Positions 35,636 to 45,329 are shown, numbered from the stretch's first letter. The stretch is 56,769 bases of DNA from Nitrospira sp. (GCA_016873515.1 VGXB01000010.1:1-56769); one strand, 5' to 3'. Program-made: numbers and translations. Notes: generated by a model not told the origin, from the sequence alone.

Positions 35636-35975
35636 ACAGGTTCAAGAAATGATCGTAGTCGGCTGGCAAATCCAGCGCCGGCCGATTACGTGCCAGGCCG
35701 GCAATGATTCCCCGATGCTTCTTGACCAAGCCTGACGTGTGAAAGGCCAGCGCAAACTGCTCCCATCGCGCAGCGGAATCAGCTATGATTCGGGCCTGTT
35801 CTTCTTTGGGCAGCGCATGCACTGCCGTCGTCAAGGCGCGAAGGGCTTTCTCCACGCTTTCATACGGCGGCGCAAGCTTAAGCCGGGCGTAGAAGATTTC
35901 GAGGTGACGGCGAAACTCGTCTTTGAGCATCTGGAGCGGATCGGACTGGGTCGGGTTCGTAGTTGGCATAGCCAT
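35625..35975 (-). CDS. Small soluble hypothetical protein
   Basis: About 116 residues from an ATG near 35975; a start at 36020 is also possible. Helical, with ESVEKALRALTTAVHALP and KKHRGIIAGLARNRPALDL. No family recognised. It is divergent from the Spy-like lipoprotein gene. Confidence 0.6.
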   Translation of the reverse strand: MAMPTTNPTQSDPLQMLKDEFRRHLEIFYARLKLAPPYESVEKALRALTTAVHALPKEEQARIIADSAARWEQFALAFHTSGLVKKHRGIIAGLARNRPALDLPADYDHFLNLFTA

Positions 35976-36032
35976 ATCGGGAATCATACGGTAGAGACTG
36001 GAACCATCACAACTCTTCAATGGAGGTCGAAT

Positions 36033-36521
36033 ATGACTCGGATGTTCAGTGGAGTACTCAGCGTGGTCGCAGTGGCGTTGTTAGCCGGCTGCTCGTCCTA
36101 TCATTCCCATCATCATGGAATGATGGGCGGCACGGCCGGAGACGCCTATTGGCAAAAGGGCCGGCAAGATATGTCGGCATTGATCGATCGGACGGTTAAG
36201 GATTCTGACAAGGCAAAACAGGTCAATGAGATCGTCGGCGAGATCGTCGAGCAATTGAAGGCGGGCCGAGAGCAGGAACGGGCCAACCACCGGCAACTGT
36301 ACACCTTGAACGGCAGCTATTCGGCGACGCCCGAGGACTTCACCAAGATACTGAACGAGGCGGTCCAACAACGAACGGCGATCTCGACAAGGATCCTCAC
36401 TTTGCGGTTCAGGATGAAGAACCTCATGACTGAGGATGAGTGGAAAGCCTTAACTGATCAAATGCTGTCCTACAGCGGCAAGTACCAGCATGGGGGTGCA
36501 GGGGTGAAGTCGGGATATTAG
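36033..36521 (+). CDS. Spy/CpxP-like periplasmic lipoprotein
   Basis: 162 residues, GGAGG 6 bases before ATG. The lipobox LLAGCSS is followed by a His/Met stretch (HSHHHGMMGG), then a helical body about 40-150 that resembles Spy/ZraP-type proteins: repeated charged helices and ending MTEDEWKAL. It may bind metal or act as a chaperone at the outer membrane; this is inferred from composition only. Confidence 0.65.
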   Translation: MTRMFSGVLSVVAVALLAGCSSYHSHHHGMMGGTAGDAYWQKGRQDMSALIDRTVKDSDKAKQVNEIVGEIVEQLKAGREQERANHRQLYTLNGSYSATPEDFTKILNEAVQQRTAISTRILTLRFRMKNLMTEDEWKALTDQMLSYSGKYQHGGAGVKSGY

Positions 36522-36526
36522 GGAGT

Positions 36527-36618
36527 CATTGTCAAGCGTCATGCGTCAACAGCAAAAGACAGAAGAGGTAAAACTTGTCTTGGACCATTTCCTATAAATG
36601 ACAGCTGACGTATGACGG
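36527..36618. repeat. Intergenic inverted word repeat
   Basis: GTCATGCGTCA at about 36538 and AGCTGACGTATGACG at about 36602 are imperfect reverse complements, forming a potential hairpin between two convergent genes, with no U-run. Confidence 0.4.
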
Positions 36619-36624
36619 GCTTCA

Positions 36625-37659
36625 TCATTGATCTATTGCCGATTTGAGCGGCATCGGCGCCCACGTGGCACCGGCGTCGCTGGAGCAGTAGAGGCCGCTG
36701 CCGTTGGTGCCGGCGTAGAGGATTTGGGAATTCGTCGGCGCCATGGCCAGAACTCTGATGTTGAGCGTTGTCAATCCTTTATTCATGGCCTGCCAGGTCT
36801 TGCCACCGTCTAAGCTTTTCCAGACTCCGGCAGGACCCCCCAGGTAGAGCTGCGATGCATCTATTGGATGGAGTACCACGCTGCTGACAAACGGATCGGT
36901 CACGGACTCACCGATCCGTTTCCAATGCTCGCCCTTGTCAACCGTGCGAAAGAGTCCTTTCGTCGTACCTGCGTAGACGACCTCCGGCCTGGTCTGCTCG
37001 ATCTCGATAGCATTGACCCCTAAGGCCATGGCCGCCATCAGCTCCGTCTCGGGGATCAACCCGCTATTAATTTTCTTCCAGGTTGCCGCCGCATCGTCAG
37101 ATCGATAGACACCGCCGGTTGTTCCGCCATAGAGCACCGACGGGTTTTGGAGGTTGATTGCAATTGACGTCACGATGTGAACTTCCTTCATCCCGTTCAT
37201 CCGCTCAATCCATTCACGGCCTGCGTCTTTCGTATAAAAGGCACCGACCGTCGTGGCTGCATAAATCTGCTCACTAGCCGCTGGGTGAAAGACAAACTGA
37301 TTGATGAACGACACGTGCTCCTTCAAGCCCACATTATGTGGCAACCAATGCTGCCCGCCGTCCGAACTCTTGTAAACCGCATCCCCCATCGTTCCGGCAT
37401 AGATGGTGGCCGGCAGGAGCGGATCGATCGCAAGCGTTGTCACGCGCCGCGCACTAAAGCTCGGAAACTTCTCCCAGGTCCCTCCCCCGTCACGAGATTT
37501 ATACACCGCGTCGTTCGTCGATACGTAGAGGATGTCAGGATTCTTGGGATGCAGCGCGATTGAAACGACTGATTTGCTTTCTTTTTGACAGGCGAGACTG
37601 AACAAAACAAATGGCACGAGTGCCAATCGAGCAAGGGAGCAGAGGGAATTGGTCAGCAT
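36625..37659 (-). CDS. BNR/YCF48-like beta-propeller lipoprotein
   Basis: 344 residues. The N-terminus has a lipobox (FSLACQ). The rest is a run of about seven repeats of the kind DGGKTWQAMNKGL and DDAAATWKKI, alternating with IYAGT-type strands, a sialidase/BNR or Ycf48-like propeller. Such proteins assemble complexes or bind partners at the envelope. The partner is unknown. Confidence 0.8.
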   Translation of the reverse strand: MLTNSLCSLARLALVPFVLFSLACQKESKSVVSIALHPKNPDILYVSTNDAVYKSRDGGGTWEKFPSFSARRVTTLAIDPLLPATIYAGTMGDAVYKSSDGGQHWLPHNVGLKEHVSFINQFVFHPAASEQIYAATTVGAFYTKDAGREWIERMNGMKEVHIVTSIAINLQNPSVLYGGTTGGVYRSDDAAATWKKINSGLIPETELMAAMALGVNAIEIEQTRPEVVYAGTTKGLFRTVDKGEHWKRIGESVTDPFVSSVVLHPIDASQLYLGGPAGVWKSLDGGKTWQAMNKGLTTLNIRVLAMAPTNSQILYAGTNGSGLYCSSDAGATWAPMPLKSAIDQ

Positions 37660-37743
37660 GACGTGATGAGAGGTGACTCAACCACAGCGATCGGCGAGGA
37701 GTCAAGGACGAGGTCGTGACTTCTCACGACAAAAAGCATCGCG

Positions 37744-37977
37744 ATGCTGATGCAGCGCACGGAAGAAGAGCGGCTGATCATGGGGTGCGCCATGCGCAAC
37801 ACGGCTCGCAAGCTGGTGGAAGCGTCCTTGATGGAGCAGAATCTGCTGGCCACGGAGGCGAAGATTCGCAAAGGCGTGTTCTTGCGTTTCTTATGGCCAC
37901 GAATTCGACGCCCCGACACACGACAAGATTCTCGCCGCGATCGAGCACACGATCTCCAAGCGAAACAATAGTTCCTG
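37744..37977 (+). pseudogene. Frameshifted small hypothetical gene
   Basis: MLMQRTEEERLIMGCAM continues to FLRF, after which the natural continuation YGHEFDAPTHDKILAAIEH lies one frame over. An indel near 37890 is the simplest explanation. The family is one I recall as small unnamed proteins; no function assigned. Confidence 0.5.
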
Positions 37978-38235
37978 GCACCGTTTTCATCCACGGTGCG
38001 AAATCGCGCGTGAAACTCGTCTTTGTCGCTGCGCACTGAGGACACCGACCTCAAACCATGTGCGCTTCCCATGCATTCCATTGATGAGCCAGATGATTAC
38101 CCCCGCCTTGACGGGGGCCGGGAAATCTCGGCTGCGTACCTTGCGCCAGAGCGTGAAGGCGCTAAAAGGCACCAAACGCCAAGCCCAGAGAGCCGAGAGC
38201 CGCAGGAGCGCCTCGTTAGGGAGGTCCATGCGACT

Positions 38236-38553
38236 ATGGGCGGTGCGGTTCTTGAGGCGATTGACTCCCACAACATTGTCCTCGCTCTGGCCGGTAGCCT
38301 TGGCAATTCAAAACGAACCGTTCGTGAAGTCGCGGTAGAGGTCCTCACAGAGATGGGGTCCAAGGCCGCTCCGGCGATTCCAGCACTGACGAAAGCCATG
38401 GACCCAAAAGGAACGTACCTGTCGATGTTGGCCGGAAGTGCGTTCCAGGCCATCAGGACCCCTGAAGCGTTGGCGGAAGTGAAGAAACGGGACACCACCT
38501 CGGGGTCAGCGGACAGTAACAAAGACGGAGACACAACGGACATGTTCCAGTGA
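38236..38553 (+). CDS. HEAT-like repeat fragment
   Basis: About 105 residues with HEAT-like helices (NSKRTVREVAVEVLTEMG, SKAAPAIPALTKAM). It could be the tail of an eroded HEAT gene: upstream the frame runs on to 38023 but from a TTG with unrelated residues. Possibly a pseudogene. Confidence 0.4.
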   Translation: MGGAVLEAIDSHNIVLALAGSLGNSKRTVREVAVEVLTEMGSKAAPAIPALTKAMDPKGTYLSMLAGSAFQAIRTPEALAEVKKRDTTSGSADSNKDGDTTDMFQ

Positions 38554-38575
38554 CTTCTCAATAATCTACCCACCC

Positions 38576-39748
38576 TTACATTTTCTGCATAATCCGCTCC
38601 GCATAGCCGGTCAGCTCTACATAGCCCTGGCCTTTCACCGAGCGACCGTGCTTGATGCCTGAGACGGAAACGGCTCCTTCCCAGTAGGTGACCTGCGTAC
38701 TGCGCGACGTGCGCAGCTCCTGATCCGCGAGCAATGGCATAACATCCAGAACAAGATCCATCGAGGGCACCACAATCTGCCACGCACTGGGATATACCGC
38801 CTTGCTCTCTTGGCTAGTCCATGTGCGGGTGGATTCGATTCGGATATCCGAGACTGAGAGATGCCGAGTCTTGCCGTCAGGCGACACGGCAGTGCCGCTG
38901 GATTCGAGATCGGATCCTCCATCCTTTCGGCGAAGACGATACAGCATCAGCTCACTCTGATCCTCCAATTGAATACTAAACCAGTCCCATCCGGACAAAC
39001 TGGAGCCGAGATCGGTCGAGCCAAATTCATGGTCCATCCAACTAGTGCCGATGACTTCGAAACGTTCCGTGCCGATCGTGACGTTGCCGGTGGTCGCCAG
39101 ACGCGTGAATGAATAATAATGGGTCGCGTTCCCTTCACCCGCTCCTTTCCGGCTGATGCCGTCGTGCCCATGGATGACCAAGGGTTTGGCCGGCTGCAGC
39201 TGCAAATTAAGAGTCACCGTCCCGTCGCGCGCAAACAACGTGTGTATCCCGTTCGAAGCGGGCTCTGCATCCGCCCGCCAATCGTCGATCCAGGCATGAA
39301 GCCGAGACTCCTCCGCGCCAGCTTTTCCCAATCCGGCCCTGCTGAGCTTCTCCGAAAAATGAAACCGCCGGCCCTCGACATCCGTCACCGCAAAATGCCC
39401 CAGATACAAGTGGCTGGCCGACCACTGCGACGGCTGCGTCTTGATGTCCTCCGGTGAAACCGCACGACGGAAGAATGTCAACTCATACCCGAAGAGCCGA
39501 CCGGCTTTGGCCCGAAGATGGCCCGTGTAGTACCACCATTCCGTCCGATACGACGGATGCGATCCATGGTCTCTCGGGAACTCATACCGATAGCCGGCTG
39601 TCGCCTGTTCAAACGACGATGGCGGGACAGGCTCACTCAATGCAATTGAGAAAATTCCGATCATCCCGGAGGCACACAGCATGATGACGCGCACGCCGCG
39701 GTACACGGCTTGAGGGAAGGGGTTGATTTGGACAGAGCTGATCGGCAT
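38576..39748 (-). CDS. AttH/CrtC-like lipocalin-fold protein
   Basis: 390 residues. A hydrophobic leader (VIMLCASGMIGIFSIAL) suggests export. HPSYRTEWWYYTGHLRA opens the AttH/CrtC domain; WMDHEFGS and GWDWFSIQLEDQSELMLY follow in family order. CrtC-type proteins hydrate carotenoids; AttH-like proteins often adjoin exporter genes and their substrate is not known. No carotenoid genes lie in this window. Confidence 0.75.
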   Translation of the reverse strand: MPISSVQINPFPQAVYRGVRVIMLCASGMIGIFSIALSEPVPPSSFEQATAGYRYEFPRDHGSHPSYRTEWWYYTGHLRAKAGRLFGYELTFFRRAVSPEDIKTQPSQWSASHLYLGHFAVTDVEGRRFHFSEKLSRAGLGKAGAEESRLHAWIDDWRADAEPASNGIHTLFARDGTVTLNLQLQPAKPLVIHGHDGISRKGAGEGNATHYYSFTRLATTGNVTIGTERFEVIGTSWMDHEFGSTDLGSSLSGWDWFSIQLEDQSELMLYRLRRKDGGSDLESSGTAVSPDGKTRHLSVSDIRIESTRTWTSQESKAVYPSAWQIVVPSMDLVLDVMPLLADQELRTSRSTQVTYWEGAVSVSGIKHGRSVKGQGYVELTGYAERIMQKM

Positions 39749-39896
39749 CGGCCATCCTCTCAGTCAACGCTTATAGCACGGGGATCCAAGGCCACACAAA
39801 TCGCCTGTGCTGGAGAGGTTTTTTCGTGCTCACTCAGTTGGAGCATGTGCAGAAATGAGCGTTGACAATTTTCACGACTCTCGGCTATCGTGAGTC

Positions 39897-40586
39897 ATGC
39901 AGATGCATCAAGAGCACGCGCCTCTCGGCCACACACCGGCCGAGCGAATGGGGCCGGTCGCGATCCCAAATCGCTTGCCGGTGTTCCCATTGCCCAATAT
40001 CGTTTTTTTCCCTAAGATGTATTTGCCGCTGTACATTTTCGAATCCCGCTACCGTTCAATGATCGCCGATGCCTCGAATGGAAGCCGCCATATCGCCATG
40101 GCCTTGCTCAAAGAAGGATGGGAAACGGATTACTATGGCAATCCGGCGATCTTTCCGACGCTCTGCATCGGACGGATCATGAGCGTGCAACCCTTGCCGG
40201 ACGGCCGTTCGAATATTCTGCTCCAGGGACTCGATCGCTGCGAGATCCAGGAAGAGCATTTTGAGAAACCCTATCGCGAAGCAACCATCCACCTCAAACC
40301 CAGGATCGAGAAAGAACGGCTGCCGGCGGACGTCCGGCGTGCGCTGGTCGAAATGCTCGGACGATATTTGCAATCGAGAGAGGACAGCACCACCTGGCAA
40401 GGGTTCTTCCGTGACGAAGTCGGCGACGAGGTGCTCGTGAACACCCTCTCGACCTATCTGGAGTGTACGCCGTTGGAAAAACAATTCTTGTTGGAGGCAG
40501 ACGGGTTGCGCCAGCGGGCCGGCCGGCTGAACGATCTGATCCAATTCATGCTGTTCGACCCGCACCGCACAAAGGATTGGGAGTAA
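39897..40586 (+). CDS. LON N-terminal-domain protein
   Basis: 229 residues. LPVFPLPNIVFFPKMYLPLY and IFESRYRSMI are the LON substrate-binding domain, without ATPase or protease domains. It is slightly longer than minimal family members. Stand-alone LON-domain proteins have unclear function. Its TAA overlaps the next ATG (TAATG), so translation is coupled. Confidence 0.8.
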   Translation: MQMHQEHAPLGHTPAERMGPVAIPNRLPVFPLPNIVFFPKMYLPLYIFESRYRSMIADASNGSRHIAMALLKEGWETDYYGNPAIFPTLCIGRIMSVQPLPDGRSNILLQGLDRCEIQEEHFEKPYREATIHLKPRIEKERLPADVRRALVEMLGRYLQSREDSTTWQGFFRDEVGDEVLVNTLSTYLECTPLEKQFLLEADGLRQRAGRLNDLIQFMLFDPHRTKDWE

Positions 40587-41557
40587 TGGACCGTGCAATC
40601 GCCATTGACGTCAAACAGTTGTGCAAGTCTTATGAACGCCACAAGGCCGTCGATGACATCTCGTTCCAGGTCTATGCAGGCGAGATTTTCGGTCTGTTAG
40701 GCCCCAATGGCGCCGGAAAGAGTACCACCCTCCGCACGCTCATTACTCTCTTGCACCCGACCTCCGGCAGTGCGGCCGTCTTCGGCCACGACACTGTGCG
40801 CGAGGCCGACACCGTGCGAATGCTTATCGGCTATGTGCCGCAGGAACGGGCCATCGACCGGTTTCTCACGGGCCGCGAACATCTTGAGCTGCTCGGCGCG
40901 CTCTACCATCTGTCGAAAACAGAAGCAGCCAAGCGTATCGACGAACTGTTGACGCTGGTTGAATTAAACGCCCATGCGGATCGTCCGGCCAAAACCTACT
41001 CCGGCGGCATGAAACGCAAGCTCGATATCGCCTGTGGCTTGCTACCCAATCCGAAAATTCTCTTCCTCGATGAGCCGACCCTCGGTCTCGACGTGCAAAG
41101 CCGGCTCAGGATCTGGGAGTACGTGCGGATGCTGAAGACCCGCGGCCTCACGGTGGTCATGACGACCAATTATCTGGATGAAGCGGACCAGCTGTGTGAC
41201 CGGCTGGCCATCATCGACGGCGGTAAAATCAAAACGCTCGGCTCGCCGGCTGAACTCAAGATCGCACTTGGCGGTGACATCGTATCGCTGACGCTCAAGG
41301 AGACGGATCGAACGGCAGGCTTGGAAGCCGTGTTGAAAGACCAGCCTGCGATTACATCGGTCCGGACGACGGACAAAGGGCTCGACATCCGCGTGGAATC
41401 ACCGGAGAAGGCCCTACCCGCCATTTTAGATTCGGCCAATCGGCTGGGATGCAATATCGAGTTCATTCAGTACAATAGGCCCCGATTGGACGATGTGTTC
41501 ATCGCCCATACGGGGCGGGCCATCACCGAATCGGTTCCCGAAACCGGGTCCACGTAA
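40586..41557 (+). CDS. ABC transporter ATPase, DrrA/CcmA-type
   Basis: 323 residues. Walker A GLLGPNGAGKSTTLRTL, signature YSGGMKRKLDIACG, Walker B KILFLDEPTLGLD. The C-terminal region fits DrrA-like drug or polysaccharide exporters. It forms an exporter with the permease gene 9 bases downstream. The substrate is unknown. Confidence 0.9.
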   Translation: MDRAIAIDVKQLCKSYERHKAVDDISFQVYAGEIFGLLGPNGAGKSTTLRTLITLLHPTSGSAAVFGHDTVREADTVRMLIGYVPQERAIDRFLTGREHLELLGALYHLSKTEAAKRIDELLTLVELNAHADRPAKTYSGGMKRKLDIACGLLPNPKILFLDEPTLGLDVQSRLRIWEYVRMLKTRGLTVVMTTNYLDEADQLCDRLAIIDGGKIKTLGSPAELKIALGGDIVSLTLKETDRTAGLEAVLKDQPAITSVRTTDKGLDIRVESPEKALPAILDSANRLGCNIEFIQYNRPRLDDVFIAHTGRAITESVPETGST

Positions 41558-41566
41558 AGGAGTGCT

Positions 41567-42346
41567 GTGGAACATTATTGGCAAGAAATCGGCGCGTTGA
41601 CCATGCGGTGGGTAAAGCGGCTGAGTCGAGAGAAGTTCAGCATGTTGTTCACGCTGGTGCAGCCCATGCTGTTTTGGTTGATCTTCTTCGGCAACCTGTT
41701 TCAGCGGGCGGCAGATACCCAGGTGACGCAAGCGCCCAATTACATCAGCTTTCTCGCCGCCGGAGTCGTCGTCATGACGGTACTCAACAATGGCCTGGCT
41801 GGCGGGGTCGATCTGCTATTCGACAAGGAAAATGGGTTCTTGGAGCGGCTGATGTCCACGCCGATCCACCGCAGCTCCGTCATTTTGAGTCGCTTTCTCT
41901 TCGTCATGACGATCACCTCGCTGCAAGTGCTCGTGATCCTCGGCGTCGCCTTCCTCTTCGACGTCCATCCAGCGACAGGCTTGCTTGGGGTGGCAACGAT
42001 TCTCCTGATCGGCATGATGTTCGGCGTAGGATTAACCGCCATCTCTATGGCCATGGCCTTTTCCGTGAAAAGCCACGGTGATTTCTTTTCCGTGCTGGGA
42101 TTTTTGTCTTTGCCAATGATTTTTTTAAGCTCCGCGCTCGTGCCGCTAGTAGCCATGCCAGGGTGGATGAGCTTTCTCGCTAAGTTCAACCCCATGACCT
42201 GGGTCATCGACGCCGTGCGGCCCTTGATCCTGTCCGGATGGAGCGAAGCCTTGCCGCATGTCGGCATGGTGGTGATCGTGATGCTGGTATTCGACGCGTT
42301 GTGCTTGTACGGAGGCGCCAAGGCGTTCCGACGGGCCATGGGCTGA
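41567..42346 (+). CDS. ABC-2-type transporter permease
   Basis: 259 residues, GTG start with AAAGGAG 4 bases upstream. About six hydrophobic segments are visible, and the DrrB/NodJ-like region includes FDKENGFLERLMSTPIHR. It is the partner of the ATPase gene before it and probably forms its channel. Confidence 0.87.
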   Translation: MEHYWQEIGALTMRWVKRLSREKFSMLFTLVQPMLFWLIFFGNLFQRAADTQVTQAPNYISFLAAGVVVMTVLNNGLAGGVDLLFDKENGFLERLMSTPIHRSSVILSRFLFVMTITSLQVLVILGVAFLFDVHPATGLLGVATILLIGMMFGVGLTAISMAMAFSVKSHGDFFSVLGFLSLPMIFLSSALVPLVAMPGWMSFLAKFNPMTWVIDAVRPLILSGWSEALPHVGMVVIVMLVFDALCLYGGAKAFRRAMG

Positions 42347-42359
42347 TACGCAGGAGACC

Positions 42360-43220
42360 ATGATTAATCCTGAAAGCCAAATCCGGGCGCTGATTCGCTT
42401 GCTCTCCGACGAGAATGACTGGGTTGTTCGCACCATCAGCGGACAACTGATCACCATCGGACCACCGGCGGTTCCCCTCCTGCAGGAAGCTGAGATCGAG
42501 CAGCCGGAGATGGCCGACCGGATCGCCTCTGTGCTGGAAGAAATCCACTGGGGCAAGCTGGAAGAAGAGCTGGTGGAACTGGCCGCACAGCCGGATCAGA
42601 CCATGAACCTAGAAGCCGGAGCGTTCATGATTGCCCGCCACGCCTATCCGGCGCTCGATGTCGGGCAGTACCTATCACAGCTAGATCGCATGGCCCAAGA
42701 AGTGCGAGCGCGCATCGGCCTCCGGTCGTCCGGAGAGGAAACGGTCAATGCGCTCAACCGCTATTTATTCGTCGAACAAGGGTTCAAGGGCAATACCACG
42801 AACTACTATGAAACGGACAACAGCTACCTCAACCGTGTCATGGACCGGCGAGTTGGCATTCCAATCAGCCTGTCCGTGGTCTACCTGCTGATTGGGCACC
42901 GGCTGAATCTGCCGGTATTGGGCATTGGTATGCCCGGGCATTTTCTTGTGAAATACGAGTCCGACCGTTACAAGATATTTGTCGACTGCTTTAACAGCGG
43001 CGCACTGCTAACCGAGAAGAATTGCGCGCGGTTTCTGACGGAAGCGGGCTACGGATTCGACGACACCTATCTGCAACCGAGTCCGGTTCGTGTAATCCTT
43101 TCCCGAATGGTGAAAAATCTGTTGGCGATTTACGCGAAAACCAACGAGCCCGCGAAGACCACTAGCCTGACCAAGTATATTAAAATTCTAGGCGGTGAAC
43201 CGCGCGAAGAAGGATTGTAA
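42360..43220 (+). CDS. SirB1/transglutaminase-like protein with HEAT-like N-terminus
   Basis: 286 residues, AGGAG close before ATG. Residues about 80-250 match the SirB1/YchA region with RRVGIPISLSVVYLLIGH and GIGMPGHFLVKYE, a transglutaminase-like fold. The N-terminus resembles a HEAT-like scaffold (LIRLLSDENDWVVRTIS). The function is unknown; it may be in one unit with the exporter. It ends one base before the convergent MBL-fold gene. Confidence 0.8.
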   Translation: MINPESQIRALIRLLSDENDWVVRTISGQLITIGPPAVPLLQEAEIEQPEMADRIASVLEEIHWGKLEEELVELAAQPDQTMNLEAGAFMIARHAYPALDVGQYLSQLDRMAQEVRARIGLRSSGEETVNALNRYLFVEQGFKGNTTNYYETDNSYLNRVMDRRVGIPISLSVVYLLIGHRLNLPVLGIGMPGHFLVKYESDRYKIFVDCFNSGALLTEKNCARFLTEAGYGFDDTYLQPSPVRVILSRMVKNLLAIYAKTNEPAKTTSLTKYIKILGGEPREEGL

Positions 43221-43221
43221 G

Positions 43222-43977
43222 TTACAGCCTGATCGTCAATAAGTCTCTTCCCTTCCTGATCTTACCTCCATACCGTTCTCCAGCCTGAGCTTTCACGTCG
43301 TACTGATCCGCGATCGGATAGAAATGTGACAGGATGAGCTGGCCGACGCCGGCCTCTTGTGCAACTTGGCCGCATTGTCCGGCATGCAGATGAACCGGCC
43401 CCGGCTTATTGGCTGGAAACGAGCAATCGAGGACGGCCAGGTCCGTGTTGCCGCAGAGACGCACGAGGCTGTCGCAATATTGCGTATCGCCGGAATAGAC
43501 CATCGATTTCCCCTGGTACTCGATCCGATAACCAACACTTGCAAGATCCGGAACATGGACCAAGGGTTTCGGAACGACGCGTGTGTCCCCAATCGTGAAC
43601 GCCTTCGTGGAGACTTCTTTGAGCGTTACTTTGAATGGTGCCTGGGAAAAACTAGGGAACGAGCGCATGATCGCCTGCAGCAACCGTATCGTCCCCCACG
43701 GGCCGATCAATTTCATGTCGGGGCGGCACCCTCCTTCGTGCTTGGCATAGATCACCGCGTCGAAGAAAAACGTGATGAAATCGGAAAAGTGGTCCGTGTG
43801 AAAATGGGAGAAAAGAATATGCGTGATCTGGTGCCGGTTGACGCCGGTCTTGATCAGATTCATGAGAGTACGCGGTCCAAAATCGAGGAGAATCTGTTGA
43901 TCCGTACACACCAGATACCCAGCCGCGGCACGCGTGGGATGGACATTGGTACCGGAACCCAGAATGGTGAGCTGCAT
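43222..43977 (-). CDS. MBL-fold metallohydrolase (RNase Z-like)
   Basis: 251 residues. FSHFHTDHFSDF is the metal-binding HxHxDH motif; VYSGDTQYCD and ILSHFYP give further ligands. The overall architecture fits the ribonuclease Z / arylsulfatase-type group. Whether it acts on RNA or small molecules is not clear. Confidence 0.83.
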   Translation of the reverse strand: MQLTILGSGTNVHPTRAAAGYLVCTDQQILLDFGPRTLMNLIKTGVNRHQITHILFSHFHTDHFSDFITFFFDAVIYAKHEGGCRPDMKLIGPWGTIRLLQAIMRSFPSFSQAPFKVTLKEVSTKAFTIGDTRVVPKPLVHVPDLASVGYRIEYQGKSMVYSGDTQYCDSLVRLCGNTDLAVLDCSFPANKPGPVHLHAGQCGQVAQEAGVGQLILSHFYPIADQYDVKAQAGERYGGKIRKGRDLLTIRL

Positions 43978-44003
43978 ATCTTCAGCTTGCAGGTTCTCGA
44001 AAA

Positions 44004-44549
44004 CTATCTCGGAGAAGTCATAGTGACAGACAGATCTGATCCACTTCTTGCAGGCTCAAGACCCGCGCAAAAAAACGAGCCCAAGAACGCGATGTGCGCA
44101 GCGAACGTCTTCCGGAAAGAAGCCTCCTCTTTCGCAGTCAGCAAGATCCTCGTCGAGCAGCGATCACCACGTATCGTCTCCCGCCTGACTAGGCCATTTG
44201 ATACCAATCGATCAAGCACTCCGGTCAGCGTATCTTTCGTAACAAGGGTCTGCTCCGATAACTCCGAACAGGTCATGCCGTGGGTATCGCCCAGTATCAC
44301 CAGCACGTCGAACTGGGGAGGAGTCAACTTCATCAATTTGATGTTTCGATTGCCTGTACGCCAGAAGGCAAGATAGGCCTCGACCAATGGCCGAACAAGC
44401 TTGAAGTGGAGATCGTCCTTCAGATGAGGTAGTTCCACGAGGCCAGAGTAGTCCGCACTTGAAGCGAGCGTCAAGTCCGGTGTCTGAGAAAGGGGTCGGT
44501 ATGAAGTGCGTCGCACCCGATTCGTTGACAGCTGAGCGATCGTGCCCAT
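44004..44549 (-). CDS. MarR-family regulator
   Basis: 181 residues. LTPPQFDVLVILGDTHGM and TCSELSEQTLVTKDTLTGVL form the winged helix, with RLVSNGLVRRETIRGDRC as wing. An extra 40-residue N-terminus may mean the start lies further in. The ATG is only 8 bases from the divergent start at 44558, so promoters must lie inside genes or one start is wrong. Confidence 0.85.
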   Translation of the reverse strand: MGTIAQLSTNRVRRTSYRPLSQTPDLTLASSADYSGLVELPHLKDDLHFKLVRPLVEAYLAFWRTGNRNIKLMKLTPPQFDVLVILGDTHGMTCSELSEQTLVTKDTLTGVLDRLVSNGLVRRETIRGDRCSTRILLTAKEEASFRKTFAAHIAFLGSFFCAGLEPARSGSDLSVTMTSPR

Positions 44550-44557
44550 AAGATCCG

Positions 44558-45199
44558 ATGCCTATGGTAAAACGGGGCACACGAGGGCACGCCAATCTGA
44601 CATCGATCATCGTCCTGGTCGGCCTTCTCGTGGCCGGAGTGTGGATTTGGAAAAAATTGCCTCCTGACACCCAAGACTATGTGGTCGACCAGATAGTGCC
44701 GATGGCAGTAGGTGGAGCGGTGTTCGGATCGATCGTGTTGCTCATGACCCGGAGCCTCACACTCCGAGCCACACGACGACGTGAACGTAATCGACTGATC
44801 ACTGCGTTTCAACGGGAAACGATCCTCAGCAAGAAATTGGACCTGTCCTTCGCGCTCATGGAGGGCAATGCCTACCAGACCGAAGGACTGGATACGGTAG
44901 GACCGGACCTAAAAGACCTCTGGTGCACCACACTGCAGCGAGCCGTGGGGAATGAGCAGCATCGCGTCAGAGGCATGGCGGCGAGTCACTTGGGCGCCCT
45001 GCAGGACCAGTCGGTCGTGCCACTGCTTCTCAAGGCGCTGGAGGACGATCACCCCTATGTACGCGCCTGCGCGGCCTTAGGATTGGGACGGCTGAGAGCC
45101 ATTGACGCATGTGAACACCTCAAGACCGTCATGGAACACGATTGGGATCAGACTGTACGGGGCCGGGCTAGAGAAGCGCTGGAACGGATCCGAAGGTGA
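44558..45199 (+). CDS. Membrane-anchored HEAT-repeat protein
   Basis: 213 residues with two hydrophobic helices (residues about 15-33 and 48-65), then about three HEAT-like repeats: HRVRGMAASHLGALQDQSVV, DDHPYVRACAALGLGRL and WDQTVRGRAREALERI. It probably binds a protein partner at the membrane. Divergent from the MarR gene. Confidence 0.75.
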   Translation: MPMVKRGTRGHANLTSIIVLVGLLVAGVWIWKKLPPDTQDYVVDQIVPMAVGGAVFGSIVLLMTRSLTLRATRRRERNRLITAFQRETILSKKLDLSFALMEGNAYQTEGLDTVGPDLKDLWCTTLQRAVGNEQHRVRGMAASHLGALQDQSVVPLLLKALEDDHPYVRACAALGLGRLRAIDACEHLKTVMEHDWDQTVRGRAREALERIRR

Positions 45200-45329
45200 A
45201 GATTATGCATCTTGAGACTTGATCTCTTCCGAAACCCACTCAAGTAGAACAATCTCTGGCTAGCAGTTCAAACAAAATGAGAGGAATGATCACCCTAACC
45301 CACGGTTGACCTAGGGCCTGTGTCGGCCG

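Noticed and set aside
37987-38271. Minus-strand frame with an AlpA-like phrase (DFPAPVKAG)
   Set aside because: Only a few residues resemble AlpA regulators, and no helix-turn-helix or arm could be traced.
43357-44376. 339-residue plus-strand frame opposite the MBL and MarR genes
   Set aside because: It runs antisense across two well-supported genes and has no domain-like sequence.
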